From positions 1-52,250 of the forward strand of contig QANT01008790.1 in NCBI GenBank assembly GCA_003254885.1: a stretch of DNA of 52,250 bases. Direction: 5' to 3'. A program made the position numbers and the translations under genes. The notes under the pieces were generated by a model that was not told the DNA's origin, made no database searches, and saw only the letters and a list, made by a program, of their open reading frames with translations. Shown in pieces: positions 14,929 through 25,607 of the stretch. The DNA is from Purshia tridentata (taxonomy: Eukaryota > Streptophyta > Magnoliopsida > Rosales > Rosaceae). How positions within the stretch are numbered: the stretch's first letter is position 1; the number at the start of each line of letters is the position of its first letter.

Positions 14929-16579
14929 GGTTTTTAGTATGATGGGCAATCTCATATAATTTTTCTTCTTCTTTACAGATTTGTAATTTTTTTCATAAAT
15001 ATAACAATAATACTATTCTTACCTTATACCATTTTACTGGATAGGGTTTTTCTTTATTTTTTGTTTCTAATGGTGGATTCAAAACAAACGACTCTAATGA
15101 TAAAATGTATTTAACCAAACCATCCAAAGATTGGTATGAAGAGCCACTGTGTTTGAGGCAAAGATTTGCGTTCGACTACTACTCTTATGCTGTTTGAACA
15201 AGAAGCTCATTATCTCCACTCCAAGTCTTTCATGAGAAAGCTTAAACTGTGGTAGATGATGATGATTGCCTAATGTTTACCTATCAGTTAGATGATTTTT
15301 CAAAGCCTGTACTAGTCTAGCATGGAAAAGTAAATTTTAATCCTATCAACTTCTTACAGTGTGAGGTTTCTTATCACTGGCGGTTTCATGGCGGTTTCAG
15401 GGCTCAATGAGTTGAGTGTCTGCAATTGCAATGCAAAGTTTGTGGGAATGGTTCCATTGCTGCCAAAACTAATATCAATGCAATAAAAAGGGTAACTCTG
15501 CGAATATATTATATATAGGGGTTCTGTTTGCGTGGGTGTGTTTTATATAATTTATAATATGATAAGCAAAACATAAAACTAGAAGGAAATAAATGACAAA
15601 CCAAACAAGCCCCCTGTATTAAAACGCAACCAAAAGAAACCAACACAGCCACAACGTCCATGCACGTAGCCCTCCCCCACCGCCCATCACCGTCCATTCC
15701 ATAAATCAAACGGCCCTCGTTCTTTCTCGTCCTCACCAAAACTCACCCTCTCTCCAAAAATTAAAGAGCGGCCGTTTCGAAGGAGAATCAGGCCCACGCG
15801 ATCTAATCATCCCCAACCTTCTTAGCTTCGCTCTCTGTAAAGTTTCTCTTCTCTAACCTTTTGGAATTGTTCCAAAATTCCTTCACCTAGATTTTCGATC
15901 ACACAAAAGCCACGGAAAAGCTTTGGCTTTTCATACATACACATATAATCTGTATATACCAGAATTGGAGCTCCTTTTGCCTTCAGCTCCCCCACGTAAG
16001 TCCCTCTTACGACGCCGTTTCATCCTTCCCCTGTTTCAGTTTCCAATTTCAATACAATTCGCGAAGATTACAATGACTGAATTTTTTTTTTTATTTATCT
16101 AAATTTTGCATTGTCATTATTATCGTCTTGCTGATTTTGATATGTTTCCTTATTTATCGCAGTACCCGGTGGAGGATCTGTTTGGGCTCTGTTCGTGTTG
16201 ATCGATGTGAGGATTGCTCCTCACGCTTAAAGGTGTGGAAACGAGAAAATATGTGGTTTTAATTTTTTGTATTGGGAATGAAAATTGGCACTGAAGTTTT
16301 TTCATGGATGTCTTTATGGGATGGAATTGTTTACTTTGAATTTTATTTTATATTGTTTCTTTTTTATTTGGGCCCTTCTAATGCAAAATTTAGCAGAAAA
16401 ACTAGCTGAAATTTGAGAATTCAAATTTTTTATCTGGTTTGGTCTCCTAAAACTTCCTAGCAACCAAAGGCTGTTAGGGTTAGGGCTTGAATTTGGATTT
16501 TGTTGGTGGTTTACCGTTTTTATATTATTCTGTTAATTGTGAGCTTTTTTATTTTTTATAATCAATTAGAGTTTTGAAG
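14929..16579 (+). promoter_or_regulatory. Thioredoxin-like 3' flank, then promoter and spliced 5' leader of the Pumilio gene
   Basis: 14929 to about 15500 shows no gene beyond a likely 3' UTR. From about 15600 the strand is C-rich, as in a plant promoter/leader. A spliced leader for the Pumilio gene is suggested by good sites: a donor after 15995 (cac|gtaagt), an acceptor ending 16162 (atcgcag), a donor after 16232 (aag|gtgtgg), and an acceptor ending 16569 (caattag), ten bases before the ATG. These are inferred from splice consensus only; the transcription start is not located. Confidence 0.5.
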
Positions 16580-19500
16580 ATGGCTACTGGGAGTAACATA
16601 GATATGCTACCAACCCTACATAATAATTTGCAAGGAACCAATGGGGATTTAGAAGATGCTTTGCAGAGTGAGCTTGAATTGATTCTAAGAGAGCAGCGCA
16701 ATCAGCGTGCCATTCATCGGGAACGGGAACGGGATCTCAATATGTATAGGAGTGGCAGTGCACCACCAACTGTTGAGGGCTCGTTGAGTGCCGTGGGTAG
16801 TCTCCTTAGGAACTCTGATTTTAGGGATATGAGTAGTAGGATTAGTAATAACAGTGGGGTTTTGTCCGAAGATGAGATTCGCTCGCATCCTGCTTATCTT
16901 TCATATTATTATTCGCATGACAACATTAACCCAAGATTGCCTCCACCATTGTTGTCAAGAGAGGATTGGCGTGTCACACAAAGGTTTCAGGCTGGCGGGT
17001 CTTCTTTTGAGGGCATTGGGGACTGGAGGAAGAAAAAGTTGGTTGATGATGGTGATAGTTTGTCCCTGTTTTCAATGCAATTGGGACTTTCAGCACAAAA
17101 GGCAGAGAATGATTTGATGGAATTAAGGAACGTCAATAGGAGAGATGTCCATAGACAGACTTCATCTGAATGGCTTGATAGAGACTCAGATGGTTTGACT
17201 GGATTGTCGACGCCTGGGCTTGGTGCGAGGAGAAAGAGTTTTGCTGACATTCTACAGGTAATCAATATTGTAAAAACTTTATTCTGTAGCATTTATGTGC
17301 TTATTTTTCCTCTTCCTTTTTAGATATTCAGCAAGGTGCACATGTCAATTAGTTCTACCAGATTTGCAGAAGCTTTTCTTTATCTGAATTCTTTAATTTG
17401 ATATGTCTAAAACTACCTTGTCTTTGCCAAATAAAATTCAAACAATATGGTATGGTTTGGCATGAGCAACTACTGTGATGAAGTGCTTAGCTATTATGAT
17501 CTTGTTTCCTATTCTGGTGTCCTGTTACATTGATAAGTGGCATGTGGTGCAGGAAGGACTTGATCGACCTGCTTCCTTGTCCGTTCCCCATTCAAGGCCA
17601 TCAAGCCGTAATACTTTTGGTGATATCATGGACTCCCCTGGCATGGCTGGTACCCATCCAGTAGGGTTACGTAATGGAGTGGAGCCTGCAGAGGGCTTGC
17701 ATAATGGAGCAGCTCCAAGTGGCATGGTGGGAGTTCAGACAGGCTTGCATAATGGAGCAGCTCCAAGTGGCATGGTGGGAGTTCAGAGCCATGGTACCGC
17801 AGTTTCTCATTCCTTTGCATCTGCTGTGGGTGGTTCTCTGTCAAGAAGCAGAACCCCTGAGCCACAACTATTTGGGAGGTCGCCCAGTTCTGGTCTTCCT
17901 CCTGTGGGGAGTAGAGTATTTTCTATTGAGAAGAAGAATGTTGCTGGTGGAGATATCCAAAATGGTAATTCTTCTGGCATGACTGAGTTGGCTGATATTG
18001 CAGCCAATTTATCTGGTTTAAGCCTGTCAAAAAGGTCTGCAGATGAAGATAGTCGTGTTCAATCTCAGCTTCACATGGATCTTGATAATCAGCCTGATTT
18101 TCTATTCAACATGCCAAATGGTCATAATGGTCATAATCAGAGGCTGCAGCAGCAACTGATAGACAAGTCAAATGCTGAAAAATTCTCTCTTGCTATGAAC
18201 TATGCTCATTTAGAAAAGAAAAATGGGATTGTAACAAATCGTAATGCATCGAATGGGCTAGTTAATTTTCCCAGAAGAACTTCGTCTCCCAGTCTTTACT
18301 CCAAAGGGAGTTCTTCAGGTTTTGGAACTTTGGAAGGATCTAATGTTCATTATCAAGATGCAAATACTCCAGGTATGGACTTTGATGTCCATGCCGCTGG
18401 GGCCTACCCTGTAAATCCGAAGTTGAATTTGACAATTAACAATCATTTTGATGCAGGTAAGTTTGTTGCTTCTTAAATTTTTCCTGCAAGTTTTCTTTTC
18501 CACCATCATAGAAATTTGGTTGAATAGTTAGTTAGCATTGACAATTCCCCCCTCACCCCAACCCTATTTTTGTGGTACGCAGCAGCTTTGACTGGTAGTG
18601 GAGATGGACAAAGTTTGAACAGACATGGAAACAAAGTAGGGCCTGGTCTTCATTCTTCAGTTATGGACCCATCTTATATTCAATTTTTGCAAAGAGCTGA
18701 TTATGCAACACATGCTATGGCTACTCCAAGTGGTTATTCTCAAAGTAAAAATCACTTTGGCACTTTGCATGAAGACTTGGAGGGGCTTCAAAAAGCATAC
18801 CTTGAGGCATTACTTGCTCAACGCAAGCAACAGTACGAGTTGTCACTTTTAGGTAAATCTGGTGGTTTTAATCATGGCTATTATGGGAATCCATCATATG
18901 GGCTTGGCATGGCATATCAAGGAAGCTCAATGGCAAACTCTGTTCATCCTTCTGTTGGATCTGGAAGTCCAATGTTTCAGAATGAGAAAATATCACGCTT
19001 TAATTCTATGATGAGAAGTTCAATGGGAGGGTCGGTGAGCTCATGGCACTCAGATATTGAAAATGACCTACAGGGAAGACATGCATCATCATTATTAGAT
19101 GAGTTCAAGAACAACAAGAATAAGTCTTTTGAACTTGCAGATATTGTTGATCATGTAGTTGAATTCAGGTACCTATAGTGCTTTCTTTGGTGTATATTAT
19201 TCTTAGTTTGCTTTGGCTGTGACTCTGACTTCACAGTCTTCTGCTCTAAAATGCAGTACCGATCAGTATGGAAGTCGCTTTATTCAGCAGAAACTAGAAA
19301 CTGCCACTGTAGAAGAAAAAATGAAGATATTCCCTGAGATTATTCCCCATGCTCGCACCTTGATGACTGATGTATTTGGGAATTATGTCATACAGAAAGT
19401 ATAAGCGTTTTTTTTTCTTTTTTAAATACTCAAAAATTGCCTTCCTTGCATTTTAAAATTATTAATTTAATTATGCGTGAAATTGCAGTTTTTTGAGCAT

Positions 19501-21809
19501 GGTCTAGAAAGCCAAAGAAAGGAATTAACCAGCCAACTTACTGGACATGTTTTGCCTCTCAGTCTTCAAATGTATGGTTGTAGAGTAATTCAGAAGGTGA
19601 TTTCTTGATCCCCAAATCTTGATCTTCTTCCTATTTATATTCTTTTAGCAATGCCTTTCTAGATGTTAGCCTTACGCCTTTGATCTGCCTCAAAATGCTA
19701 GCTTTGCACCTTTGTGGTGTTTAGTGATTATAAGTATGCTGTCCATTCAAATGATTGTACTTGTGCTGCTATTCTGCCCCAGAAGATTCTTGGATTGTAG
19801 AGAGAAGTTTCTTTTGATGTCCTAGAAATGCATATCTGAGGGTTAACCGTTTGTCTCTTTTTTGTTGAAATTTGTGGTTGCGAATGGGGATAAAGTTCTG
19901 TTTTGGGAAGATGTTTGGCTTGGTGAATCATCTTTTCAATCTTTTTTTAGGAAAGAAGTTTTAATGCTCTAAGTTTTTCACAGGCCTTGGAAGTGGTTGA
20001 TATGGATCAGCAGGCTCAAATGGTGTCAGAGCTTGATGGTTCAATCATGAAATGTGTCCGTGATCAGAATGGGAATCATGTCATTCAGAAGTGTATAGAA
20101 TGTGTCCCTCAAGATAAAATTCAATTTATTATTTCATCCTTCTATGGACAAGTTGTCACACTTTCCACCCATCCTTATGGTTGCCGTGTCATACAGGTTA
20201 GTTTTCTGCATCTTCTTTCTTTTGTAAGGATTTTTATATCTACTAATGTAATCTTTTTTTATGCCTACAGAGGGTTCTGGAACATTGTGATGATTCAAAT
20301 ACACAACAAATTATCATGGATGAAATCATGAAATCTGTATGCATTCTAGCACAAGATCAGTATGGAAATTATGTTATTCAGGTATTTCATACTCTTTAGC
20401 TACTGGTATGCATATGGTTGAACTACAAGGTTTTTTTTTTTTCCTTTCTCATGAATAGATTTGGATTTTTTATATAGTATTTTGTTAGTTTGGTTATGCT
20501 CCAGTGGAAATGCCTCTGTTTTTTTTTTCTGGAAAAAAAGGATTGTGCTGCATGGCTGGACATATTTTCCTAGCTGGATGAGCACTTACTTAATTGGTTG
20601 GGAAATATTAATGTTCTAATGACCATATTTCATCTTGTTTGGGATAGTTACGAGCAGTTGTACAAGGCTGGATGCCGAGGTGCCTGATATTTTTTCTTTT
20701 ATAGATTCATCATACATGCTAGAAAGCCTATTTATGATACATCTCCTTTTTCATCTTGTTTGAGATTATACTGAGCATTGACACAAAACTGGACGCCAAG
20801 GCACTTGATATTTCTTTTCTTTGATAGATCACATGCTTGAAAGCTGATTCTCACTTTATTTTGAAAACCAATACTCTTTAGTCTCTTTGTTCTGAAAACT
20901 CATACTATTTATGATATGTAGCATCATCGACTGTGTGTAGCTGATATAAATATTCTTGTTTGGTAGCATGTCCTTGAACATGGTAAACCACACGAACGGT
21001 CTGCAATTATTTGCAAGCTTGCAGGACAAATTATAAAGATGAGTCAGCAGAAGTTTGCTTCTAATGTTGTGGAGAAGTGCTTGACTTTTGGGAGTCCTGA
21101 GGAGCGTCAAATTTTGGTGAATGAGATGCTTGGTTCTACCGATGAAAATGAGCCCTTGCAGGTATATGCTACTCTCTTAGTTTTCTTAAGTTGATATTGT
21201 TTTTTTGGGAGAATATAAGATATGTTTTGAATATTAGTCAATACTATGGGTGGCAATTTTGAGGTGATACAATTGCAATGGCTGTAAAATTAAATAACGT
21301 AATCAATGGCTTGTGGTGGAACCACTAACAATGTCCCACAATTGAAAACTCTTCCTCTCTCTCCACTCAGACACACACACAGAGCTATATATAGCTAGCA
21401 ATGTGAGATGCTTTTGTTAAGCTCATCAATTCCATAATGCTGGTTGCATGACAAAAATATGCGAACATGCACATATGCAGGCCATGATGAAAGATCCATT
21501 TGGAAACTACGTTGTGCAAAAGGTTCTTGAGACCTGTGATGATCAGAGTCTTGAGTTGATTGTTTCTCGCATTAAGGTTCATTTGACTGCCCTGAAGAAG
21601 TACACCTACGGTAAACATATAGTTTCACGTGTTGAAAAACTCATCACAACTGGAGGTGAGAAACCCTTATTTTCTTTTTCATGCTGAAATCATGTTTCTT
21701 TTATTATTATTATTATTATTATTACTGCAAAATATACTGATTGGTAACACATATTGACCCATCATATGCAGAGAGGCGCATAGGGTTGTCATCCTCATTT
21801 TCTTCTTGA
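16580..21809 (+). CDS. APUM4-like: Pumilio/PUF-family RNA-binding protein (APUM1-6 type)
   Basis: Binds UGUA-containing motifs in mRNA 3' UTRs and controls stability and translation in the cytoplasm. Coding exons: 16580-17257, 17553-18456, 18583-19168, 19257-19398, 19489-19596, 19984-20196, 20271-20381, 20967-21161, 21481-21655, 21772-21809; 3150 nt, 1049 aa. The ATG at 16580 is the first true ATG of the frame. The N-terminal 700 residues are low-complexity and include [13 protein letters not shown], a plant Pumilio landmark. The C-terminal part has eight PUF repeats: [72 protein letters not shown]. By the published PUF code these SR-Q, NY-Q, CR-Q, NH-Q, CR-Q, NY-Q, SN-E, NY-Q triplets read UGUA-U-AUA from repeat 8 to repeat 1, so the protein should bind the classical octamer. 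The N-terminal region carries an in-frame 48-base tandem duplication (17694-17788). Naming it APUM4 rather than a close paralogue is tentative. Confidence 0.9.
17694..17788 (+). repeat. In-frame 48-bp tandem duplication in Pumilio exon 2
   Basis: Two near-identical 48-base units in tandem encode [15 protein letters not shown] twice, linked by Thr. The unit length is a multiple of three, so the reading frame is kept. A partial related unit ([15 protein letters not shown]) lies just upstream, suggesting repeated expansion. The near identity of the units points to a recent event in the disordered N-terminal region. Confidence 0.9.
20631..20845 (+). repeat. Diverged tandem duplication in a Pumilio intron
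   Basis: Two copies begin with catcttgttt, at 20631 and 20752 (period 121). Shared landmarks in the same order are ggctggatgccgaggtgcct against aactggacgccaaggcactt, then gatattt, tatagat/gatagat, and catgcta/catgctt followed by gaaagc. The intron is 20382-20966. The copies have diverged and have no coding role. Confidence 0.75.
21684..21726 (+). repeat. (ATT)n microsatellite in the last Pumilio intron
   Basis: A run of att trinucleotides (about eight units) near 21700-21724, within intron 21656-21771. Confidence 0.9.
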
Positions 21810-22440
21810 GGCATCCCAATTGGAGCAACCAAGGCATTTTTCCTGTTGCCACCACCAATAAGTATGCACCTTTTGTACAGCTGACATGGACAGTGACCTT
21901 AGCAAGTTCGTTGGATCCTATAATATTTATAAAGAAGGAAGTTATAGTTGTAAATAAGCATGGCATCCAGAGTCCCTGCGATGTGATATTTTGTCTTTTC
22001 GCCTCCTATTGTATATTTTGGGCTCACTGGTTGTGGTCTGACCATGAAGACTCCACATAAATGATCATTCTAGGCTGTTCAGGGAATGAAGGGCAAGTTA
22101 ATAACTTGTTTGTCCTCACGTCTGGGAGTACATGTAAGAAGGTTCATTGTCTGTAAAGCAATATTAAGTGTAAATGGTTAACTGCATTTTGAAAGAGAGG
22201 GTAAATAGGGACCGTTCATATATGGTGGGGTCTTCGACTTTGCGAACATTATGTAAATATACTGCTATTTTCTCCAGGAGATATATATTTTACTAGTCTT
22301 TTTGCAGTTATCTAATCTTGCTCCTTAAATAAGTTTTTTTTTTATTTTTTTTTCCTTTTGCAATTATTCCATGCAGTGTGAAGCTTATTACACAATTGGA
22401 TGTATTTATAGATGAGCTTGCTTAACCAGTTGAATTCTAA
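21810..22440 (+). promoter_or_regulatory. Probable Pumilio 3' UTR with PUF-binding octamers
   Basis: The region after the Pumilio stop contains two perfect TGTAAATA octamers, at 21949-21956 and 22252-22259, and two near matches: TGTATATT at 22010 and TGTAAATG at 22169. TGTANATA is the established RNA target of PUF proteins. The exact polyadenylation site is not visible, so the extent of the UTR is inferred. Both perfect sites are within 451 bases of the stop, a normal plant 3' UTR length or slightly longer. Confidence 0.55.
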
Positions 22441-23140
22441 CAAGGATGCCAACTAATCCCACATGAACTTCATCGATCAACTTAAAGAACCCACCAACTT
22501 GAATTCCATCCACAACTTGATGCTGCTACATGAGCACTGGTAAGCTACAGGGAGGAATAAAGTCAAAGAAACTAAAGCAAAGAGCAACTACAAAAATTGA
22601 CAGGAGGGATCAAAATAACATTTAATTCTTCACCTCCTTTTCTTTCTTGTATCAAAAAATTCTTATTCATAGGCCAAATGACAAATTAAGCACCCAAGGT
22701 CTTTGTTTTAGATCATTGCAGTATTTACTTTCCTAAGGGCCTGACAAGTCTAAGAAATAAAGAGAGGTGACTTCGAAACAGGTGCTTTGCTTGTAGCTAT
22801 TTCATGGCAACCTTCAGTATATATTGAGATGTGTGGCAAGTATCGAACCACATCAGTTAATTTCTCAACTCTCTGCTTAGCACCAGTAAATTTCTATCAG
22901 TCAAACTTCATTTTAAGTCTGGAACACTAGATAGCTGCCTCTCGTTTGAGTTGTATCTAGGTGAATCACCGTCATGCCAAGCTTATTCTTTGCCAAGCTT
23001 ATTCTTAGTAAAACAAGCTCTTTTATATCCCAAGTCTTCATCAGTTTAAGCATCCAATTTCATTTATAATCTTTGAACTCCTCAGTCAAAAGATCCTTCA
23101 CTGAATGAGGAGTAACTAAATTATACTCTGATCAGCCCTT
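22441..23140. other. Convergent intergenic region
   Basis: Lies between the 3' ends of the Pumilio (+) and PORR (-) genes. No ORF or RNA gene is recognisable. The part near 23140 is probably the 3' UTR of the PORR gene. Confidence 0.6.
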
Positions 23141-24385
23141 CTACTCTGCCATCTCCCTTCTGTTTTCAATCTGAGAATCCGAATCCAAGTCCAAGTCCAA
23201 CTCGATATTCCTACGATCATCAAACCGGGTTTTCACTCTCCTACTTTTCAAGATCACTGCTGACTCCCTCATCAAATTAATGTACTTACTCCTCACACTC
23301 AAAAGTGGATGCCTCTCAATAGTAGACTCATCACAGTAAGCCTCTTTAAGGATTGCCGTGCAAGTCTTGTTCCTCAAAGACAAATAAAACATATGGGGAT
23401 GTCTCTCAAATGCTTTGTGCACCTTCTGTGGCAGCCCCATGTATTTCTTAAGACACAGCAGCTTCTTCCTCTCTGCTGAATGCTCAACAAAGAGACTAAG
23501 CAACTCATGAAGAAGCCCCACAACTCGTTTCTCGGCTATATCACTATCCGGATCCAAATGCGAAAAATCCTCATAAGGTGAAACATAGGGAAGCTGCTGA
23601 AACTCCTTTAACCAATCCACAATCTTCCTCCTCAACCTCAAACCCTTAGAGGGAAACAATGAAAACTCAATTGCCTCCATTGGGCCTCCAAAATACACCC
23701 CTCTTTTCATTGCATTCCTTTGCACCACAGACAAGACCTTTTCACCACTCTCAATAGCCAATCCCTTAAACCCATCTTCCATCTCCACAAACCTAAAAGA
23801 CCCATCAAGGTTTTTTTCCGGGTGCAGCAAAAAATCATCAGGCAAACCCAAGTACCACTGCATTCCCTGAATTATTTTCAAAGGCAAAACCTTTCCTTTA
23901 CTCATCAAGATCAACTTTTTCAACCTATCCCTCAATTCTTCCCTACAATCCTCATAAACCCTTTTCTCCTCTCTATCAATCTCAGCAGCTTCTGCGGTCA
24001 ATTTAAACCAAGGATGATTGTAATTTGGACCAGTAAACTCTTCAAAGATTGATGGGTATAGCCTCAAGAACCTTGCAACCTTCATGGGAATATCCAATTG
24101 TAAGCCCCTTTTCGACACATTAGAGACTGGGATGCAACCATTGGGGTCTTGGGCAATGCAGTTCTTGAGAGAGATGATGGGCTTAAGCACTATGGACTTG
24201 TGGATATGCTCAATGGAGTCGTAGTACGCGTCTTTCTTCCATTTCATGTACACATCAACGTAGTTGGATTTCTGGGTGTATGTGTAAGGCGGGTTTTGGA
24301 GATGGTACAGGAAGGAAACAATTGTTTTTTCAGAGGGGAAGAGTAGCTTTCTTAGGGTTTTGGAGGTGGGTTTGTTGAATAACAT
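23141..24385 (-). CDS. PORR-domain (WHAT'S THIS FACTOR/RPD1-like) organelle protein
   Basis: Plant organelle RNA-recognition (PORR) proteins promote splicing of group II introns in chloroplasts or mitochondria. This is a single uninterrupted ORF of 414 aa with ATG at 24385 and TAG at 23141-23143, matching the mostly intronless habit of the family. The first 40 residues (MLFNKPTSKTLRKLLFPSEK...) are basic and Ser/Thr-rich with no acidic cluster, suggesting an organelle presequence, possibly mitochondrial. The PORR region follows from about residue 42: VDVYMKWKKD, then VARFLRLYPSIFEEF, LPLKIIQGMQWYLGLPDDF, MEAIEFSLFPSKGLRLRRK, LPYVSPYED, and VHKAFERHPHMFYLSLRNKT near residue 335. The C-terminus is acidic (ELDLDLDSDSQ). 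The precise orthologue and its target intron cannot be told from sequence. Confidence 0.88.
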   Translation of the reverse strand: MLFNKPTSKTLRKLLFPSEKTIVSFLYHLQNPPYTYTQKSNYVDVYMKWKKDAYYDSIEHIHKSIVLKPIISLKNCIAQDPNGCIPVSNVSKRGLQLDIPMKVARFLRLYPSIFEEFTGPNYNHPWFKLTAEAAEIDREEKRVYEDCREELRDRLKKLILMSKGKVLPLKIIQGMQWYLGLPDDFLLHPEKNLDGSFRFVEMEDGFKGLAIESGEKVLSVVQRNAMKRGVYFGGPMEAIEFSLFPSKGLRLRRKIVDWLKEFQQLPYVSPYEDFSHLDPDSDIAEKRVVGLLHELLSLFVEHSAERKKLLCLKKYMGLPQKVHKAFERHPHMFYLSLRNKTCTAILKEAYCDESTIERHPLLSVRSKYINLMRESAVILKSRRVKTRFDDRRNIELDLDLDSDSQIENRREMAE

Positions 24386-25607
24386 ATGGTTTTAGAAAAA
24401 TCAATAAATTTGAGGGGGATTTGAAGGGTAAGGTATAGAGTATATCTGATGAGAAAGAGAAATGGAGTGGTTGCAGCAAATAGCAAATGGTAAAATCTAA
24501 TATCGTGAAGATCATCAGGGACATTGCAGGCATAGCAGTAAGAATGAAAAGCTTTGTAGCGTAGAGCCCGATCGTTGTACAACTTAATACTTAAGTTTTA
24601 GAATCCGACTTTCTTTTAAGAAATTTACCAAGAATTCTTTTTAACCCAAAATACAAATAATTATTTTTAGGGATTAATGTCATTTTAATATTATTTTGCT
24701 CCTTAGAACTTAGAAGTCTGGAGTTATATTTATGACACTGTCGACGTAAAAATACTAAAATATTTGAGACTGTCGAATAAGTCGAAAATATAACGAAATT
24801 ATACTAAAATATATTGATATGTCTTGAAAGTATTGAAATCCAATAAGTGAATATTAGAGCCGATTTCATCAAATATGTCATGATAAAAATCAAATAGTTT
24901 TGGGAATCATAAAAGTAATGATTTGTTTTATTGGGTTAAAATAGTTTAGAACCTTCAATCCAAGAGATCTTTCATGAATCATTTGAGTGACCCCATTTGA
25001 ATTCAAGACTTTACTTGATTGACCAATGACTTGTTTGTCCCTCACTATCACATTCATTTTTTATTTCTTTTTCAGAAAATAATAATAATAACCGCATCAC
25101 CATGAAAATCCAGCCATGGTGCCCCAGATTAATAGAGCAGCCATGGCAACACCAACGTTTTGGTGGGGGGATGGAAAGGGGGAAGAGATAAACTAGTGGG
25201 AAAAATTTCTTTCTTATTTTTTTGTTGTGATTTTTCAAGGCTTTGAGCATTCCTCAAAATACAACACTCCCTTGGATTATAAAAATTTGAAGGTAGTCGC
25301 AAATGAATGTACAGAAAGCTTAGTAGGACTAGAAAATAGATATATATATATATATATATATGAAAAACAAAATATTTATGTACAAAATCAAATGACGAAT
25401 CATCTAAATCAAAGAATATACTATATACAAAAGAATCAAAGCAGTGAAGCATCACCCTTCAGTGAAAGTCTGCAACAGCAACCACCAGCAGCAGCAACCA
25501 GCGTCCAGCACAATGCAACAGGCAATCTGCCTCGATCATTGGAGCCAAAGGTCGAACATGTCAACACAACACTGAAGCTTCCTCAACAGAAAAGCAAAAA
25601 CTTGCCA
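24386..25607. other. PORR promoter side and OTU-gene 3' flank
   Basis: No gene is recognisable. The part just right of 24385 must hold the PORR promoter and leader (minus strand); the part left of 25608 holds the 3' UTR of the OTU gene. Between them the DNA is AT-rich, with a (TA)n run at about 25340-25362. Short ORFs here lack family resemblance. Confidence 0.6.

Noticed and set aside
15360..15487. Possible extra 3' coding exon of the thioredoxin-like gene
   Set aside because: A donor at 14925 and an acceptor near 15360 could extend the frame, but the added peptide does not resemble the family and the TAA at 14926 gives a normal protein end.
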